Of a DNA stretch of 64,000 nt, positions 1 to 8,887 are shown piece after piece. A program made the translations under genes and the position numbers. Within the stretch, counting starts at the first letter, position 1. Each line of letters starts with the position of its first letter. This DNA comes from Terrisporobacter petrolearius (GTDB lineage Bacteria; Bacillota; Clostridia; Peptostreptococcales; Peptostreptococcaceae), in NCBI RefSeq assembly GCF_032598785.1, contig NZ_CP102984.1; one strand, given 5' to 3'. The notes under the pieces are model-generated. The model did no database searches, had not been told where the DNA came from, and saw nothing but the letters and a program-made list of their open reading frames with translations.

Positions 1-1
1 G

Positions 2-1279
2 AAAAAATTCAACTTAACAACTAAAATTTTTATAGCATTAATATTAGGTGCAGTATTTGGGATAATTCTACATTATTTTGTACCGGCAAGTACTTTTAGA
101 GATAAGATCTTAATAGATGGAGTATTCTATATAATAGGGAATGGTTTTTTAAGATTAATGCAAATGCTTGTTGTTCCTTTAGTATTTTGCTCTTTAATAT
201 GTGGAGCATCAGCTATTGGTGATACAAAAACCTTGGGAAAAGTAGGCATTAAAACTATGGGATTTTACTTAATAACTACTGCTCTTGCTATAACAGTTGC
301 TTTGTCTGTAGCAAAGGTTATTAACCCAGGAATAGGACTTGATATATCAGCTATAGAACAAACAAAAACTACTATAGGAGAAACTGCAAGTTTTGCTGAT
401 ACTTTATTAGATATAATACCTAAAAACCCTATACAAGGTTTAGCAGAAGGAAATATGCTTCAAATAATTTTATTTGCCATATTAATTGGTATAATACTTG
501 CAAAATTAGGTAAGAAAGCATATGTGGTATCTAAATTTTTTGCACAATTTAACGATGTAATGATGGAAATGACAATGATAGTTATGAAGGTTGCTCCAAT
601 AGGTGTTTTTTGCTTAATATCTAAAACATTTGCAAACATAGGATTTGATGCTTTTGTACCAATGTTAAAATATATGTTTAGTGTGTTCTTTGCTTTAGGT
701 TTACAATGTTTTGTTGTTTATATGTCAATGTTTAAAGGATTTACAGGATTAAATCCAATTAAATTTATAAAGAAATTTGCACCAGTTATGGGATTTGCAT
801 TTTCTACAGCAACATCAAACGCGACAATACCAATGTCAATTGATACTTTAGAGAAAAAAGTTGGAGTAAATAAGAAAATATCTTCATTTACTATACCTCT
901 AGGAGCTACTATAAACATGGATGGTACAGCAATTATGCAGGGTGTGGCTGTTGTATTCGTAGCTCAAGCATTCCATGTGGATTTAACATTTGTTGATTAT
1001 TTAACTGTTATTGCAACAGCTACATTGGCATCAATAGGTACAGCAGGAGTTCCAGGTGTTGGTTTAATCACTCTTTCTATGGTGTTTAACTCAGTAGGAC
1101 TTCCAGTAGAAGGTATAGCATTAATTATGGGAATAGATAGAATACTTGATATGACTAGAACTGCTGTAAACATAACAGGAGATGCTGTTTGTACTGCTAT
1201 AGTTGCTCATCAAAATGGAGATTTAGATAGAAAAGTATTTGAAAGTTATGAAGAAGAAGAGCAAGCAGCCCTTGCTTAG
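2..1279 (+). CDS. Sodium:dicarboxylate/glutamate symporter (DAACS family), 5'-truncated by the window
   Basis: The open frame enters from the left edge in frame 2, so only the first few codons are missing. The internal ATG at 158 is not the real start, because the preceding codons encode the first transmembrane helix (KKFNLTTKIFIALILGAVFG). This is a secondary transporter that couples uptake of glutamate, aspartate or C4-dicarboxylates to Na+ or H+ in the cytoplasmic membrane. Family signatures seen are the serine-rich loop STATSNATIPMS, the NMDGTAIMQ motif of helix 7, the GTAGVPG hairpin and the substrate-site motif GIDRILDMTRTAVNITGD. The acidic C-terminal tail (ESYEEEEQ) is normal for the family. 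A strong hairpin terminator follows. The exact substrate cannot be told from sequence alone. Confidence 0.95.
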   Translation, partial: KKFNLTTKIFIALILGAVFGIILHYFVPASTFRDKILIDGVFYIIGNGFLRLMQMLVVPLVFCSLICGASAIGDTKTLGKVGIKTMGFYLITTALAITVALSVAKVINPGIGLDISAIEQTKTTIGETASFADTLLDIIPKNPIQGLAEGNMLQIILFAILIGIILAKLGKKAYVVSKFFAQFNDVMMEMTMIVMKVAPIGVFCLISKTFANIGFDAFVPMLKYMFSVFFALGLQCFVVYMSMFKGFTGLNPIKFIKKFAPVMGFAFSTATSNATIPMSIDTLEKKVGVNKKISSFTIPLGATINMDGTAIMQGVAVVFVAQAFHVDLTFVDYLTVIATATLASIGTAGVPGVGLITLSMVFNSVGLPVEGIALIMGIDRILDMTRTAVNITGDAVCTAIVAHQNGDLDRKVFESYEEEEQAALA

Positions 1280-1309
1280 ACATAAAACAGAATATAATTT
1301 ATAATACAG

Positions 1310-1340
1310 AAGGGTGTATCAATTTTGATACACCCTTTAT
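1310..1340 (+). terminator. Rho-independent terminator of the symporter; GGGTGTATC-type hairpin
   Basis: The 13-bp perfect stem AAGGGTGTATCAA/TTGATACACCCTT has a two-base loop and is followed by TTTAT. The GGGTGTATC...GATACACCC stem recurs at 49546, 57995 and 58853 and forms a small repeat family. Confidence 0.85.
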
Positions 1341-1674
1341 ATATAAAGATACAATTTATTTATTTAGAAAGTAGCCCTAAACAAAATGAGTTCTTGACTC
1401 TCACTACCCTAAGGCCTATTGATAGCATCTATGGTTGAATTTTATATTAAATAAATATCCACCGTTGATAAATAAATTGTAGCTTATTAAATATTATGCA
1501 AATTTATTATTATATATACTCTAAATAAATAAAAATAAATTGATTTGGAATTATAAATATATAAATGAAATAGTTAAATATTCCTAAGTAAATCTTATTT
1601 TTATAGTATTATATATTATAGAGATATTTAAAATCCATATGTAAAGAAATATGTAATACGAAAGGAATATGATA
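1341..1674. other. Long intergenic region with a GC-rich structured island
   Basis: No ORF with a ribosome site was found. Most of the stretch is nearly pure A/T, but about 1362-1490 is clearly richer in G/C. That part contains short inverted repeats (GAGT-N5-ACTC near 1388-1402 and CTATTGATAG near 1417-1427), and its outer arms GTAGC/GTAGC lie near 1371 and 1480. It could be a small RNA or a genomic intergenic repeat. I do not recognise a known riboswitch class in it. Confidence 0.35.
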
Positions 1675-1851
1675 ATGAGTATGTATATAAAAATTATTGG
1701 TTATTTGGGGATGATCATTTTTATAGTACTAAATATAGTGGGTCGCTTAATTGATATAAGCGACGTGGTTTACGTTATTGTAATGATTATGTCATTAATA
1801 ATGTTTATACCCCTTTGCGTACAAGAAGTGTTGTCTTTGAAGAATAGATAA
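1675..1851 (+). CDS. Small membrane protein, 58 aa, unknown
   Basis: The protein has two predicted transmembrane segments (MIIFIVLNIVG and VIVMIMSLIMFIPLCV) separated by a short loop, and a basic end LKNR. The frame can start at ATG 1669 or ATG 1675. The ribosome site AAAGGA at 1661-1666 lies only 2 nt from the first but 8 nt from the second, so 1675 is chosen. There is no recognisable family. The gene is monocistronic and is followed by a bidirectional terminator shared with the convergent small membrane gene at 2002-2247. Confidence 0.6.
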   Translation: MSMYIKIIGYLGMIIFIVLNIVGRLIDISDVVYVIVMIMSLIMFIPLCVQEVLSLKNR

Positions 1852-1946
1852 ATCACTGATTATAATATGATAAGACTAAGCTTTAGACATAAATAAAGAT
1901 TTATGCTGTGAAGGAGAGTTGTGGTTTATTGGTGAAATAGATGTAA

Positions 1947-1986
1947 AATAAGCCTATATCTTAATGAAGATATAGGCTTATTTTTG
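1947..1986. terminator. Bidirectional terminator between convergent small membrane genes
   Basis: The 16-bp stem AATAAGCCTATATCTT/AAGATATAGGCTTATT has loop AATG, with T-runs on both strands (TTTTTG on +). Confidence 0.85.
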
Positions 1987-2001
1987 TCATAAATCATTAA
2001 T

Positions 2002-2247
2002 TTACTTAATCTTAATTTTCTGGTCAATAAGAAAATATATGATCATTGATGGAAAAACGATAAATGATATGTATTCGCTAGGTATTATATTAAATAATAG
2101 TAACAAACCAAGGGTTACAATCAAAATACCACTGCCTAAATCTACAAATAAATTTATTTTTTCGGTTTTTCCTTTATAGTATTCTACTGATGTAAAAATA
2201 ATAATTATTATTCCTAAAACTATGGATATCATACCAGGTGATTTCAT
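2002..2247 (-). CDS. Small membrane protein, 81 aa, unknown
   Basis: Three hydrophobic helices can be seen: MISIVLGIIIIIFTSVEYY, LFVDLGSGILIVTLGLLLLFNII and YISFIVFPSMIIYFLI. The C-terminus is a basic tail DQKIKIK. A ribosome site GGGAGG lies about 12 nt upstream of the ATG on the minus strand, which is a little far. The pattern resembles short YdaF/YoaK-like integral membrane peptides, but no family can be named. It is convergent with the gene at 1675-1851. Confidence 0.55.
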   Translation of the reverse strand: MKSPGMISIVLGIIIIIFTSVEYYKGKTEKINLFVDLGSGILIVTLGLLLLFNIIPSEYISFIVFPSMIIYFLIDQKIKIK

Positions 2248-2462
2248 AAATATTATATTCCTCCCATTCTTACTAAAATTCTTTTAATTTCATTATTCCC
2301 TATTGTAGAAATTTTTCTTACAAATTATTAGGAATTATGAGTCATAAAAAATTATACTACTTTCTTTATTATAGAAGTGTTAAAAATTTTTAGCATAATA
2401 AAATTTTCGATTTTTCACTGTGCTACAATTAGGATAAGTCACATAAAAGTATGGAGGAGTAT

Positions 2463-3581
2463 ATGAAGAAATTTATAAAAAAACTAATGATAGTACTACT
2501 TGTGATTACAGTAATATTAACAAGTGTTTTTTATAAAAATATAAGAATAAAGGTTTACATAAAAGAAAATAACTCATTTGATTTGATAAATATAAATAAT
2601 TATGAAGTATTTCTTTCTGGTGAAACCCACACCATGACCAAAAGTGATAAATTTAAAAAAGGATTTTTTACATACTTAAATAAAAAAGCTGGAGTTAATA
2701 ACATAATAGAAGAGGCAGGTTTTTGTAATGTACTTTTATTAAATGAATATATACAAAGTGGGAATGAAGATTATTTAAGATCTTTTATGAAGCAACTAAA
2801 AGGTACAATGGCCTATACTAAAGAAAAATATGAATTTTATAAGTGGTTATATAAATATAACTTAGAATTAGATGAAGACTCTAAAATAAATGTGTATGGT
2901 GTTGATGTGGAACATGACTTATTGGCTGCTGTAAAAGGTATAAAAACTTTAATAGATAAAAATAAACCTGTGCCAAAATCTCTTCAAGGGGCAATTTACC
3001 TTCTAAAAGAAGAAAATACAAAGGCTACTAAATATTTAAAAATTGCCTATGAAGAAGATAAAAAATCATGTAAAGAATATTTTGGGGATAAATTTATATA
3101 TTTTGAAAATGGAATAAAGAACTTGTATCAACTTGGAGGAGGAAAAGATATGCGTGATAAGGTAATGATGAAAAACTTTTCATTTTTATATTCACTAAAA
3201 AAAGGAGAAAAATTCTTTGGACAATTTGGAAGTGAACATATATATCAAGATTACATGAACAGCGATTTTCTTACTATGGAAGAGGTAAGGTTTGGCACAT
3301 TACTAAATAGTAAATCATCTCCAGTAAAAAATAAAGTTTATTCTTTGCTATGTGTTTATGAAAATAAAGAAGGCAATTTTCCATCAAAGAATTTTTTCAA
3401 TTATTATTATTTTAATAATATTAAATCTGATAAATTTATTGAACTTTCAGGGGGAAAAAGTCCTTTTTATAATAAGGAATATCTATTTAATGGAAGTAAG
3501 GAAAATAAAGTTACTTGTGATTATATACAAGGATTGATGATACTTAGAAATTCTAAAAAAACACAAGTATATGGAAACTAA
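2463..3581 (+). CDS. Membrane-anchored erythromycin-esterase-like / ChaN-like fold protein
   Basis: An N-terminal anchor (MIVLLVITVILTSVFY) is followed by a soluble domain. It carries the signature of the erythromycin-esterase-like superfamily: SGETHT near residue 54, IIEEAGF, LNEYIQSG, a tyrosine/tryptophan-rich EKYEFYKWLYKYN segment, YGVDVEHD and a late SEHIYQ histidine. The Gly-Glu-X-His motif and the later His match the active-site layout known for EreA/EreC, but overall similarity looks distant. Macrolide hydrolysis should therefore not be assumed; many members are uncharacterised. The start at 2463 is preferred over 2451 because GGAGG at 2453-2457 is well placed for it. An extended -10 element (TGTGCTACAAT) precedes the gene. 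The GNAT gene follows at 20 nt. Confidence 0.6.
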   Translation: MKKFIKKLMIVLLVITVILTSVFYKNIRIKVYIKENNSFDLININNYEVFLSGETHTMTKSDKFKKGFFTYLNKKAGVNNIIEEAGFCNVLLLNEYIQSGNEDYLRSFMKQLKGTMAYTKEKYEFYKWLYKYNLELDEDSKINVYGVDVEHDLLAAVKGIKTLIDKNKPVPKSLQGAIYLLKEENTKATKYLKIAYEEDKKSCKEYFGDKFIYFENGIKNLYQLGGGKDMRDKVMMKNFSFLYSLKKGEKFFGQFGSEHIYQDYMNSDFLTMEEVRFGTLLNSKSSPVKNKVYSLLCVYENKEGNFPSKNFFNYYYFNNIKSDKFIELSGGKSPFYNKEYLFNGSKENKVTCDYIQGLMILRNSKKTQVYGN

Positions 3582-3601
3582 TACGTTTTTAGGGGGAATA
3601 T

Positions 3602-4063
3602 ATGAATATTAATTTTAAAGATATAGATAAATCAAATTATAATACTTGTATAAATCTAAAGGTAGGAGACCATCAAAAGAGCTATGTTGCAAGTAATGCC
3701 ATTTCTCTTGTACAAGCTTTTTATGAAGAAGAGTTATATCCTATTGGGATTTATAATGATGAGGAAATGGTAGGATTTATATTATATGATTATGACAAAG
3801 AGCTAGAGGGATGGTCATTTTCTCGATTTATGATAGATATTAATCACCAAAACAAAGGTTATGGATCAAAAGCTTTGGAAAAGTTTTTAGAGTTTTTTCA
3901 TAATAAATATCCAAAGGAAAATTTATATACAAGTGTGGAAATAGACAACGAAGTAGCCATGAAGCTTTATGAGAAATACGGCTTTAATAAAAAAGATTCC
4001 TTTGAATATAAAATTGGAAACACTGTTTATAAAGAATTTAGAATGTTGAAGGAATGGTTATAG
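3602..4063 (+). CDS. GNAT acetyltransferase, spermidine/diamine type (BltD/PaiA-like)
   Basis: A 153-residue single-domain N-acetyltransferase. Motif A is visible as FMIDINHQNKGYGSKALEKF (Q/R-x-x-G-x-G/A pyrophosphate loop), and motif B as NEVAMKLYEKYGF. The N-terminal stretch NLKVGDHQKSYVASNAISLV closely resembles the bacterial diamine/spermidine acetyltransferases such as Bacillus BltD. The likely role is acetylation of polyamines with acetyl-CoA in the cytoplasm, limiting polyamine toxicity. A GGGGG ribosome site precedes ATG 3602. It lies between the Ere-like gene and a nitroreductase in the same orientation, possibly as one transcript. Confidence 0.8.
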   Translation: MNINFKDIDKSNYNTCINLKVGDHQKSYVASNAISLVQAFYEEELYPIGIYNDEEMVGFILYDYDKELEGWSFSRFMIDINHQNKGYGSKALEKFLEFFHNKYPKENLYTSVEIDNEVAMKLYEKYGFNKKDSFEYKIGNTVYKEFRMLKEWL

Positions 4064-4096
4064 TTTATTTTACATGATGACTAAAGGAGGATTAAT

Positions 4097-4912
4097 TTGA
4101 ACAATACTTTTAATAAATCAATTACAGAAATAATAAAAAATAGACATTCAGTAAGAACTTACAAAGATGTAGAATTATCAAATGACATTATAGAAAAAAT
4201 AGAAACTTACTTAAAAGAAATTAATAATAGTGAAGGAATATTTGGTGGAAAAATAAGAGTTAATTTAATTGAAAAAGATGACAATGACAAAGAGACTAAG
4301 CTAGGAACATATGGAGTTATAAAAGGTGCAAGATATTATTTAGTAGTAGCTTATGACAAAAGGGAAATGGGACTTTATGATTTAGGGTACTTATTTGAAC
4401 AAGTTGTATTATACTGTACTTCTTTAAATTTAGGAACTGTGTGGTTAGGAGGAACTTTTAATAAGGGTAAATTTGTAAAAGCCATAGATTTGAAAAGCAA
4501 TGAAGCCCTACCAATAGTATCTCCAGTAGGTATTGAAGCTGAAAAGAAAACTTTTATCGCAAAAGTATTTGGTACTAATACAAATAAAAGAAAAGCATTT
4601 AATGAAATATTTTTTAAGAATAATTTTGATAGGCCACTTACTTATGAAGAAGCAGGGGATTTTGGTGAAGTTTTGGAAAATGTAAGATTAGCTCCATCTG
4701 CTGTTAACAAACAACCTTGGAGAATTGTAAAGGAAAATAATAATTTCCATATATACAATGAAGGTAAAATAGAAATGAGCAAAATTGATATGGGTATTGC
4801 ACTATGTCATTTTCATTTAAGTGCTAAAGAAAAGGGGTTTAAAGGTGAGTTTAAAGTTTTTAATGAGAAAGAAAGTGATAAATTTAAATACTTAATATCT
4901 TGGATAGGATAA
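4097..4912 (+). CDS. Nitroreductase-family protein (TM1586-like), FMN-dependent
   Basis: The start is TTG at 4097, with AAAGGAGG 6 nt upstream. The N-terminal RHSVRTYKDVELS is the classic nitroreductase FMN phosphate-binding element. The middle part has LGYLFEQVVLYCTSLNLGTVWLGG, and the C-terminal half repeats the fold with LENVRLAPSAVNKQPWRIV. This two-lobed arrangement in about 270 residues is typical of the single-chain nitroreductase variant that mimics a dimer. It probably reduces quinones, flavins or nitro compounds with NAD(P)H. The physiological substrate is unknown. Confidence 0.8.
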   Translation: MNNTFNKSITEIIKNRHSVRTYKDVELSNDIIEKIETYLKEINNSEGIFGGKIRVNLIEKDDNDKETKLGTYGVIKGARYYLVVAYDKREMGLYDLGYLFEQVVLYCTSLNLGTVWLGGTFNKGKFVKAIDLKSNEALPIVSPVGIEAEKKTFIAKVFGTNTNKRKAFNEIFFKNNFDRPLTYEEAGDFGEVLENVRLAPSAVNKQPWRIVKENNNFHIYNEGKIEMSKIDMGIALCHFHLSAKEKGFKGEFKVFNEKESDKFKYLISWIG

Positions 4913-5047
4913 ATATAATAAGAATTAAAAAATTGTTTTGAAGTTATTAAGGGGGACTAACAGGAATGAAAAATAGTGATTTCATTTCAATCTCAAAAGT
5001 AACATATTTACAAATAAATTTTTAAGCATGTTAGGGGGAGAGACAAA

Positions 5048-5302
5048 ATGATAAGAAAAAAAAGTAAAAATCCTATTGAAATCTATAAAAACAGAAAGAA
5101 AAACTATGGCTGGGAAGTAAAAAATGAAGATAGTGAATACTTAATATTTGAAAAAGAAGAACCAAATGGAAAGTACTTTCAAACTTTTATGAAAGACGAA
5201 TTATCTTTTAGCTCTATATTTGTTATAATATATCTACTTTTTATTCAAAATATCCATTATGAGTACAACGTAGACTTTTACTATACAGTAACAAGTTACT
5301 GA
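5048..5302 (+). CDS. N-terminal part of a possibly TGA-split membrane protein, 84 aa
   Basis: A charged cytoplasmic N-terminus (YKNRKKNYGWEVKNED, YLIFEKEEPNGK) is followed by one hydrophobic helix (SIFVIIYLLFIQN) and a short aromatic loop that ends at TGA 5300-5302. The next gene is in the same frame, begins 9 nt later and opens with another helix. The pair may therefore be one two-helix protein interrupted by a nonsense codon, or a translationally coupled pair, since TGAGGA serves as ribosome site for the second. No bSECIS-like hairpin follows the TGA. The start ATG 5048 has a good GGGGGAG site. No family is recognised. Confidence 0.5.
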   Translation: MIRKKSKNPIEIYKNRKKNYGWEVKNEDSEYLIFEKEEPNGKYFQTFMKDELSFSSIFVIIYLLFIQNIHYEYNVDFYYTVTSY

Positions 5303-5311
5303 GGAATTTTT

Positions 5312-5998
5312 ATGTTATGTTTTGCTAATTTATTTATTATAATATTTTTAATAATATGCATTGGAGAAATATATTATTTATTTAAACATAGAGTTAGTAT
5401 GCAGGGGGATAAAAGTGAGTATATAATACCAATAAATCTAGTAAAAAGAAAAATGAAGTATGAAAAAGTAGGATCAATTACTTTATTATCTTTATTTATT
5501 ATAGGATTAACAATCACAATAGGGGCCAATGTTTTATTAAAAGACAAGGTGCCAAATGTTAACATAAATTTAAAATTAACAGAGTTAAATGATAAAATTG
5601 AAGGTGAAATTGATAATTCCTTAGATGTAAGAAAAACAATATTTGCAGAAGATATTTATTTTAAGCAGATTGTTTACCATACTATTGACAAAAAATACTA
5701 TACTGATCGACTAATAAAAGGTCGCTTGGATATAGAGTATTTTTTCAGTGACAATAAGTGGATTTTAAATAAAAGTTTTGAAAGTATTTATAATGACTTA
5801 AGTGATTACAGTTTATATAAAGAAGATAATAATTCAAAAGAACTTAAAAATTGGGGTGCAAAGAAACTATTTATAGGCGAATACAAGGAACGTATTATTT
5901 TGTATGAAGATAAGGTATTAGTCATAGATGGAGATTTTGATTATACAAAGAAAAATATAGATAAAATATTAAAAACTTGTAGTGAATTGAAAAAGTAA
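5312..5998 (+). CDS. Membrane protein of unknown function, 228 aa; may be the distal half of the preceding gene
   Basis: Helices are seen at about residues 5-25 (LFIIIFLIICIGEIYYLF) and 53-75 (ITLLSLFIIGLTITIGANVLL). A soluble C-terminal domain follows (VNINLKLTELNDKIEGEID ... VLVIDGDFDYTKKNIDKIL). The topology places the last domain outside the membrane or at its face. It is in the same reading frame as the upstream ORF, separated only by TGA. The ribosome site GAGGA overlaps that stop. I cannot assign a function. Confidence 0.5.
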   Translation: MLCFANLFIIIFLIICIGEIYYLFKHRVSMQGDKSEYIIPINLVKRKMKYEKVGSITLLSLFIIGLTITIGANVLLKDKVPNVNINLKLTELNDKIEGEIDNSLDVRKTIFAEDIYFKQIVYHTIDKKYYTDRLIKGRLDIEYFFSDNKWILNKSFESIYNDLSDYSLYKEDNNSKELKNWGAKKLFIGEYKERIILYEDKVLVIDGDFDYTKKNIDKILKTCSELKK

Positions 5999-6093
5999 AG
6001 ATGGCTAGGTAGTATACCATTTCAACAAAATACAAGAAAATAATTTGAAATCTAAAAAAGTATAAATTAATTAAAAGCTACTTCAAATAGGAG

Positions 6094-6142
6094 AATAGTG
6101 GTAATAACTTAAATTTTTAAAGTTATTGCCACTATTTTTTTC
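6094..6142 (+). terminator. Strong rho-independent terminator
   Basis: The 17-bp stem AATAGTGGTAATAACTT/AAGTTATTGCCACTATT has one G-T wobble, an A/T loop and a T7 run. Confidence 0.9.
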
Positions 6143-6334
6143 ATTATTATGTCTAAAATAGAAATTGACTATTATAAAAGGTATTAATATAAAATAGTGT
6201 GAAAATTTTGATTAATTTTAAAAGTATTGCGAAAACGTTTTTTTGTACTACAATTATCAAGGAATGTATTTTTTTGTTATGGCATATAAGGTGTGATTAT
6301 AATTATTGTTTGTATTAAAAAGGGAGGAAGATTT
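6143..6334 (+). promoter_or_regulatory. Upstream region of the amino-acid permease with cre-like site and extended -10
   Basis: GCGAAAACGTTTTTT at about 6229-6243 resembles a catabolite-responsive element with two mismatches. It is followed directly by TGTACTACAAT, an extended -10. If real, CcpA would sit on the promoter. This is a weak inference from motif shape only. Nothing else is recognised in the stretch. Confidence 0.3.
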
Positions 6335-7687
6335 ATGGAACAAAATTTACAAAAAAATCTAGGATTATCAGCAGCACTATCAACAGTTATTGGAATGGTT
6401 ATAGGTGGAGGGGTATTTTTTAAACCTCAAGCAGTATATACCCTTACAGGAGGGGAACCAGGACTGGGAATTTTAGCATGGATATTAGCCGGTGTACTTA
6501 CAATAGCTGGTGGATTAACTGCAGCTGAAATATCAGCAGCTATACCTAAAACAGGTGGAATGATGATATATATAGAAGAAATTTATGGTGAAAAATTAGG
6601 ATTTTTAACTGGGTGGATGCAAAGTTTACTGTTTTTCCCAGCAATGATAGCAGCTATATCAGTAATGTTTGGTCAGCAAGTTGCTTACTTATTTGCTAAT
6701 TCTTCACTTAGTTTACCCTTCTCAATAGGTGTAATAATATTTTTAGCATTTATGAATAATTTAGGTTCAAAAACTAGCGGTATAATACAAACAGTATCTA
6801 CAGTTTGTAAACTAATACCTTTAGTTATATTAATAGTATTAGGTTTTGTCAAAGGAAATCCATCTACAGCATCAATAATGAGTCCAATGGTAGGAGAGGG
6901 ATTATCTCCTATGAGTATATTGGGGCAACTTATGATAGCTGTATTATTTGCTTATGATGGATGGATAAACGTAGGTGCTATAGCAGGTGAAATGAAAAAC
7001 CCGGGCAAAGATTTACCAAGAGCTATTGTTGGTGGTTTATCAGTTGTTATGTCAGTATACGTTATAATAAATATATCATATCTTTGTGTGTTACCAGCAA
7101 GTACATTAGCATCATATGATGCTCCAGCATCTGCAGTAGCAGAGATTATTCTAGGGGCAACAGGTGGAAAATTAATCACATGTGGTATATTAATATCATT
7201 ATTTGGATGTGTTAATGGATATATTTTAACTGGTTCAAGACCTTTATATACTTTAGGCATGAAAGAATTAGTACCAGGTAGTAAATTTATAAAAAAACTT
7301 AACAAACAAGATACTCCAGCATATTCAATAGCTGTTATTTCAGTAATTTCAATTGTGTACTCAATATCAGGTCAATTTAATTTACTTACAGATTTAGCTA
7401 TGTTTTCTGTGTGGGCTTTCTATATATTAACTTTTTATGGAGTGATAAAACTTAGAAAGGACAATCCTAATTTACATAGACCTTACAAAGTGCCAATGTA
7501 CCCTTTAATACCAATTGTTGCAATGTGTGGAGGATTGTTTGTAATTATAAATCAATTATTCTTTGCAGGTTCATTTAGTAGAGCACTGGCAATTGGTAGT
7601 ATTGTAGTAACTTTACTAGGTTTACCTATATATAATTATTTTGATAAATTAAGAGTAAAAGATTTCGGAACTGAAAAAATAGGATAG
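6335..7687 (+). CDS. APC-superfamily amino acid permease/exchanger (LAT/SteT-like)
   Basis: A 450-residue transporter with 12 predicted helices. The N-terminal motif TVIGMVIGGGVFFKP is the unwound TM1 substrate-binding GxGxF segment of APC amino acid transporters. LTAAEISAAIPKTGG and the later GSRPLYTLG segment are also typical. It takes up or exchanges neutral amino acids across the cytoplasmic membrane. The annotated frame can be extended to 6293, but AGGGAGGA at 6321-6328 places the true ATG at 6335 (MEQNLQKN). It is monocistronic, with its own terminator. The substrate cannot be inferred; the Ser/Thr exchanger SteT group is the closest guess. Confidence 0.9.
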   Translation: MEQNLQKNLGLSAALSTVIGMVIGGGVFFKPQAVYTLTGGEPGLGILAWILAGVLTIAGGLTAAEISAAIPKTGGMMIYIEEIYGEKLGFLTGWMQSLLFFPAMIAAISVMFGQQVAYLFANSSLSLPFSIGVIIFLAFMNNLGSKTSGIIQTVSTVCKLIPLVILIVLGFVKGNPSTASIMSPMVGEGLSPMSILGQLMIAVLFAYDGWINVGAIAGEMKNPGKDLPRAIVGGLSVVMSVYVIINISYLCVLPASTLASYDAPASAVAEIILGATGGKLITCGILISLFGCVNGYILTGSRPLYTLGMKELVPGSKFIKKLNKQDTPAYSIAVISVISIVYSISGQFNLLTDLAMFSVWAFYILTFYGVIKLRKDNPNLHRPYKVPMYPLIPIVAMCGGLFVIINQLFFAGSFSRALAIGSIVVTLLGLPIYNYFDKLRVKDFGTEKIG

Positions 7688-7744
7688 ATATTATAAATGT
7701 AAATGAAAAATAGGATAGACTCATAAATGTAAACGGTTACAAAT

Positions 7745-7798
7745 AAAAGGATAGTTGTGATAACATAAATTTAAAAGGTTATTATACTATCCTTTTTA
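7745..7798 (+). terminator. Terminator after the amino acid permease
   Basis: The stem AAAAGGATAG/CTATCCTTTT is extended internally by TGATAAC/GTTATTA. It is followed by T5. Confidence 0.8.
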
Positions 7799-7958
7799 TT
7801 ATTAGACAGAAGTTATTAAAACAGATTATCTTTGGTTATCTTAAGTTATCTTAAGATGTATTAATAAAGTAGTAATGAGAATATATTTTATAGTAAAATT
7901 ATGGAGTGAGGGGAACTTTAAGAAATTATTTTAAATGAAGAGGCATAGGGGTGAAGTA

Positions 7959-8792
7959 ATGAAAGAAATAAAAATTTGGAAAATGATATTGATTTACCTT
8001 GGAACCACATTTGTAGTTGTATTTGGTGTAACAATATATTCATTTTTAAAAGGGACACAAGAAATTAATGATGTAGATTTGTCATTTGTCTTATCTTTAT
8101 CAGTATTATTAGTTACTTTAATGTCAGGTAGAGTAGGCATAAAACTAGCAAAAGAAAGATTTAACAACTTTAAAAAAGTGGCTAGTATAAAAGAAATAAT
8201 AATAGTAGTAGCAACTCAGATATTTTTATCCATAGGTCTTTCTAATTTAAGTTTAGGATTTGTGGCAATTAATGATAAAAATAAGGCATTAGAAGTGGCA
8301 AATGAAACTTTTGGAAATCCAACTAATAATATAGAATTAGTAATATTTTTAATTTCCGTAGTAATAATAGCCCCTCTTTTAGAAGAAATAATTTTTAGAA
8401 GAATTGTTTTTAAAAGACTAAATATGAGATTTAGCTTTACTATTTCGGCAATTGTATCATCTTTGATTTTTGGTATTGGTCATGAGTTTTTAGGTATATT
8501 AGGAGCTATAATATTTGGTGTGGCTTGTTGTTTATTATATATAAAATATAAGAACTTATTAATACCAATTACAGTACATGTTGTAAATAATTTATTGTCG
8601 GGAGTTCTTACAAGTATAAGTTATTTTAATGGAAGCTTAAATCAGAAGGTAAGTGTTATAACAAACTTTGATATTAAAATGAATTTTGTTACAGGTACAA
8701 TTTTGACAGCTATAACATTAATAATATTTATTAGGTTTATTAATGCTAATAAGCAGTATATAAAAACAAATAAAAGTAGATTACAAATTTAA
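7959..8792 (+). CDS. CPBP-family intramembrane metalloprotease (Rce1/AbiI-like)
   Basis: An integral membrane protein of about 277 residues with eight helices. The catalytic signature of CPBP proteases is present in order: EEIIFRRIVFKRL (EExxxR), then IFGIGHEFLG (FxxxH), then HVVNNLL (HxxxN). Members cleave substrates within the membrane. Bacterial ones act in peptide maturation, self-immunity to bacteriocins or membrane-protein turnover. The ATG at 7959 is chosen because AGGGGTG at 7947-7953 precedes it. No bacteriocin gene is visible nearby, so the role is open. Confidence 0.85.
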   Translation: MKEIKIWKMILIYLGTTFVVVFGVTIYSFLKGTQEINDVDLSFVLSLSVLLVTLMSGRVGIKLAKERFNNFKKVASIKEIIIVVATQIFLSIGLSNLSLGFVAINDKNKALEVANETFGNPTNNIELVIFLISVVIIAPLLEEIIFRRIVFKRLNMRFSFTISAIVSSLIFGIGHEFLGILGAIIFGVACCLLYIKYKNLLIPITVHVVNNLLSGVLTSISYFNGSLNQKVSVITNFDIKMNFVTGTILTAITLIIFIRFINANKQYIKTNKSRLQI

Positions 8793-8887
8793 TAGTTTTC
8801 TCTTAATGTTAACATATAAAAAATATATTTGATTTAATATTAATATTGTGATAAAATCCCACTATAATTGAATTTTATATTTTAGTT

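Noticed and set aside
4966..5025. 19-codon ORF (MKNSDFISISKVTYLQINF) before the split membrane gene
   Set aside because: It has a passable ribosome site but is too short and featureless to support as a gene.
5300..5345. TGA 5300-5302 as selenocysteine codon
   Set aside because: The following 40 nt are nearly all A/T, with no stem-loop carrying a G in the loop, and TGAGGA serves as ribosome site for the next gene.
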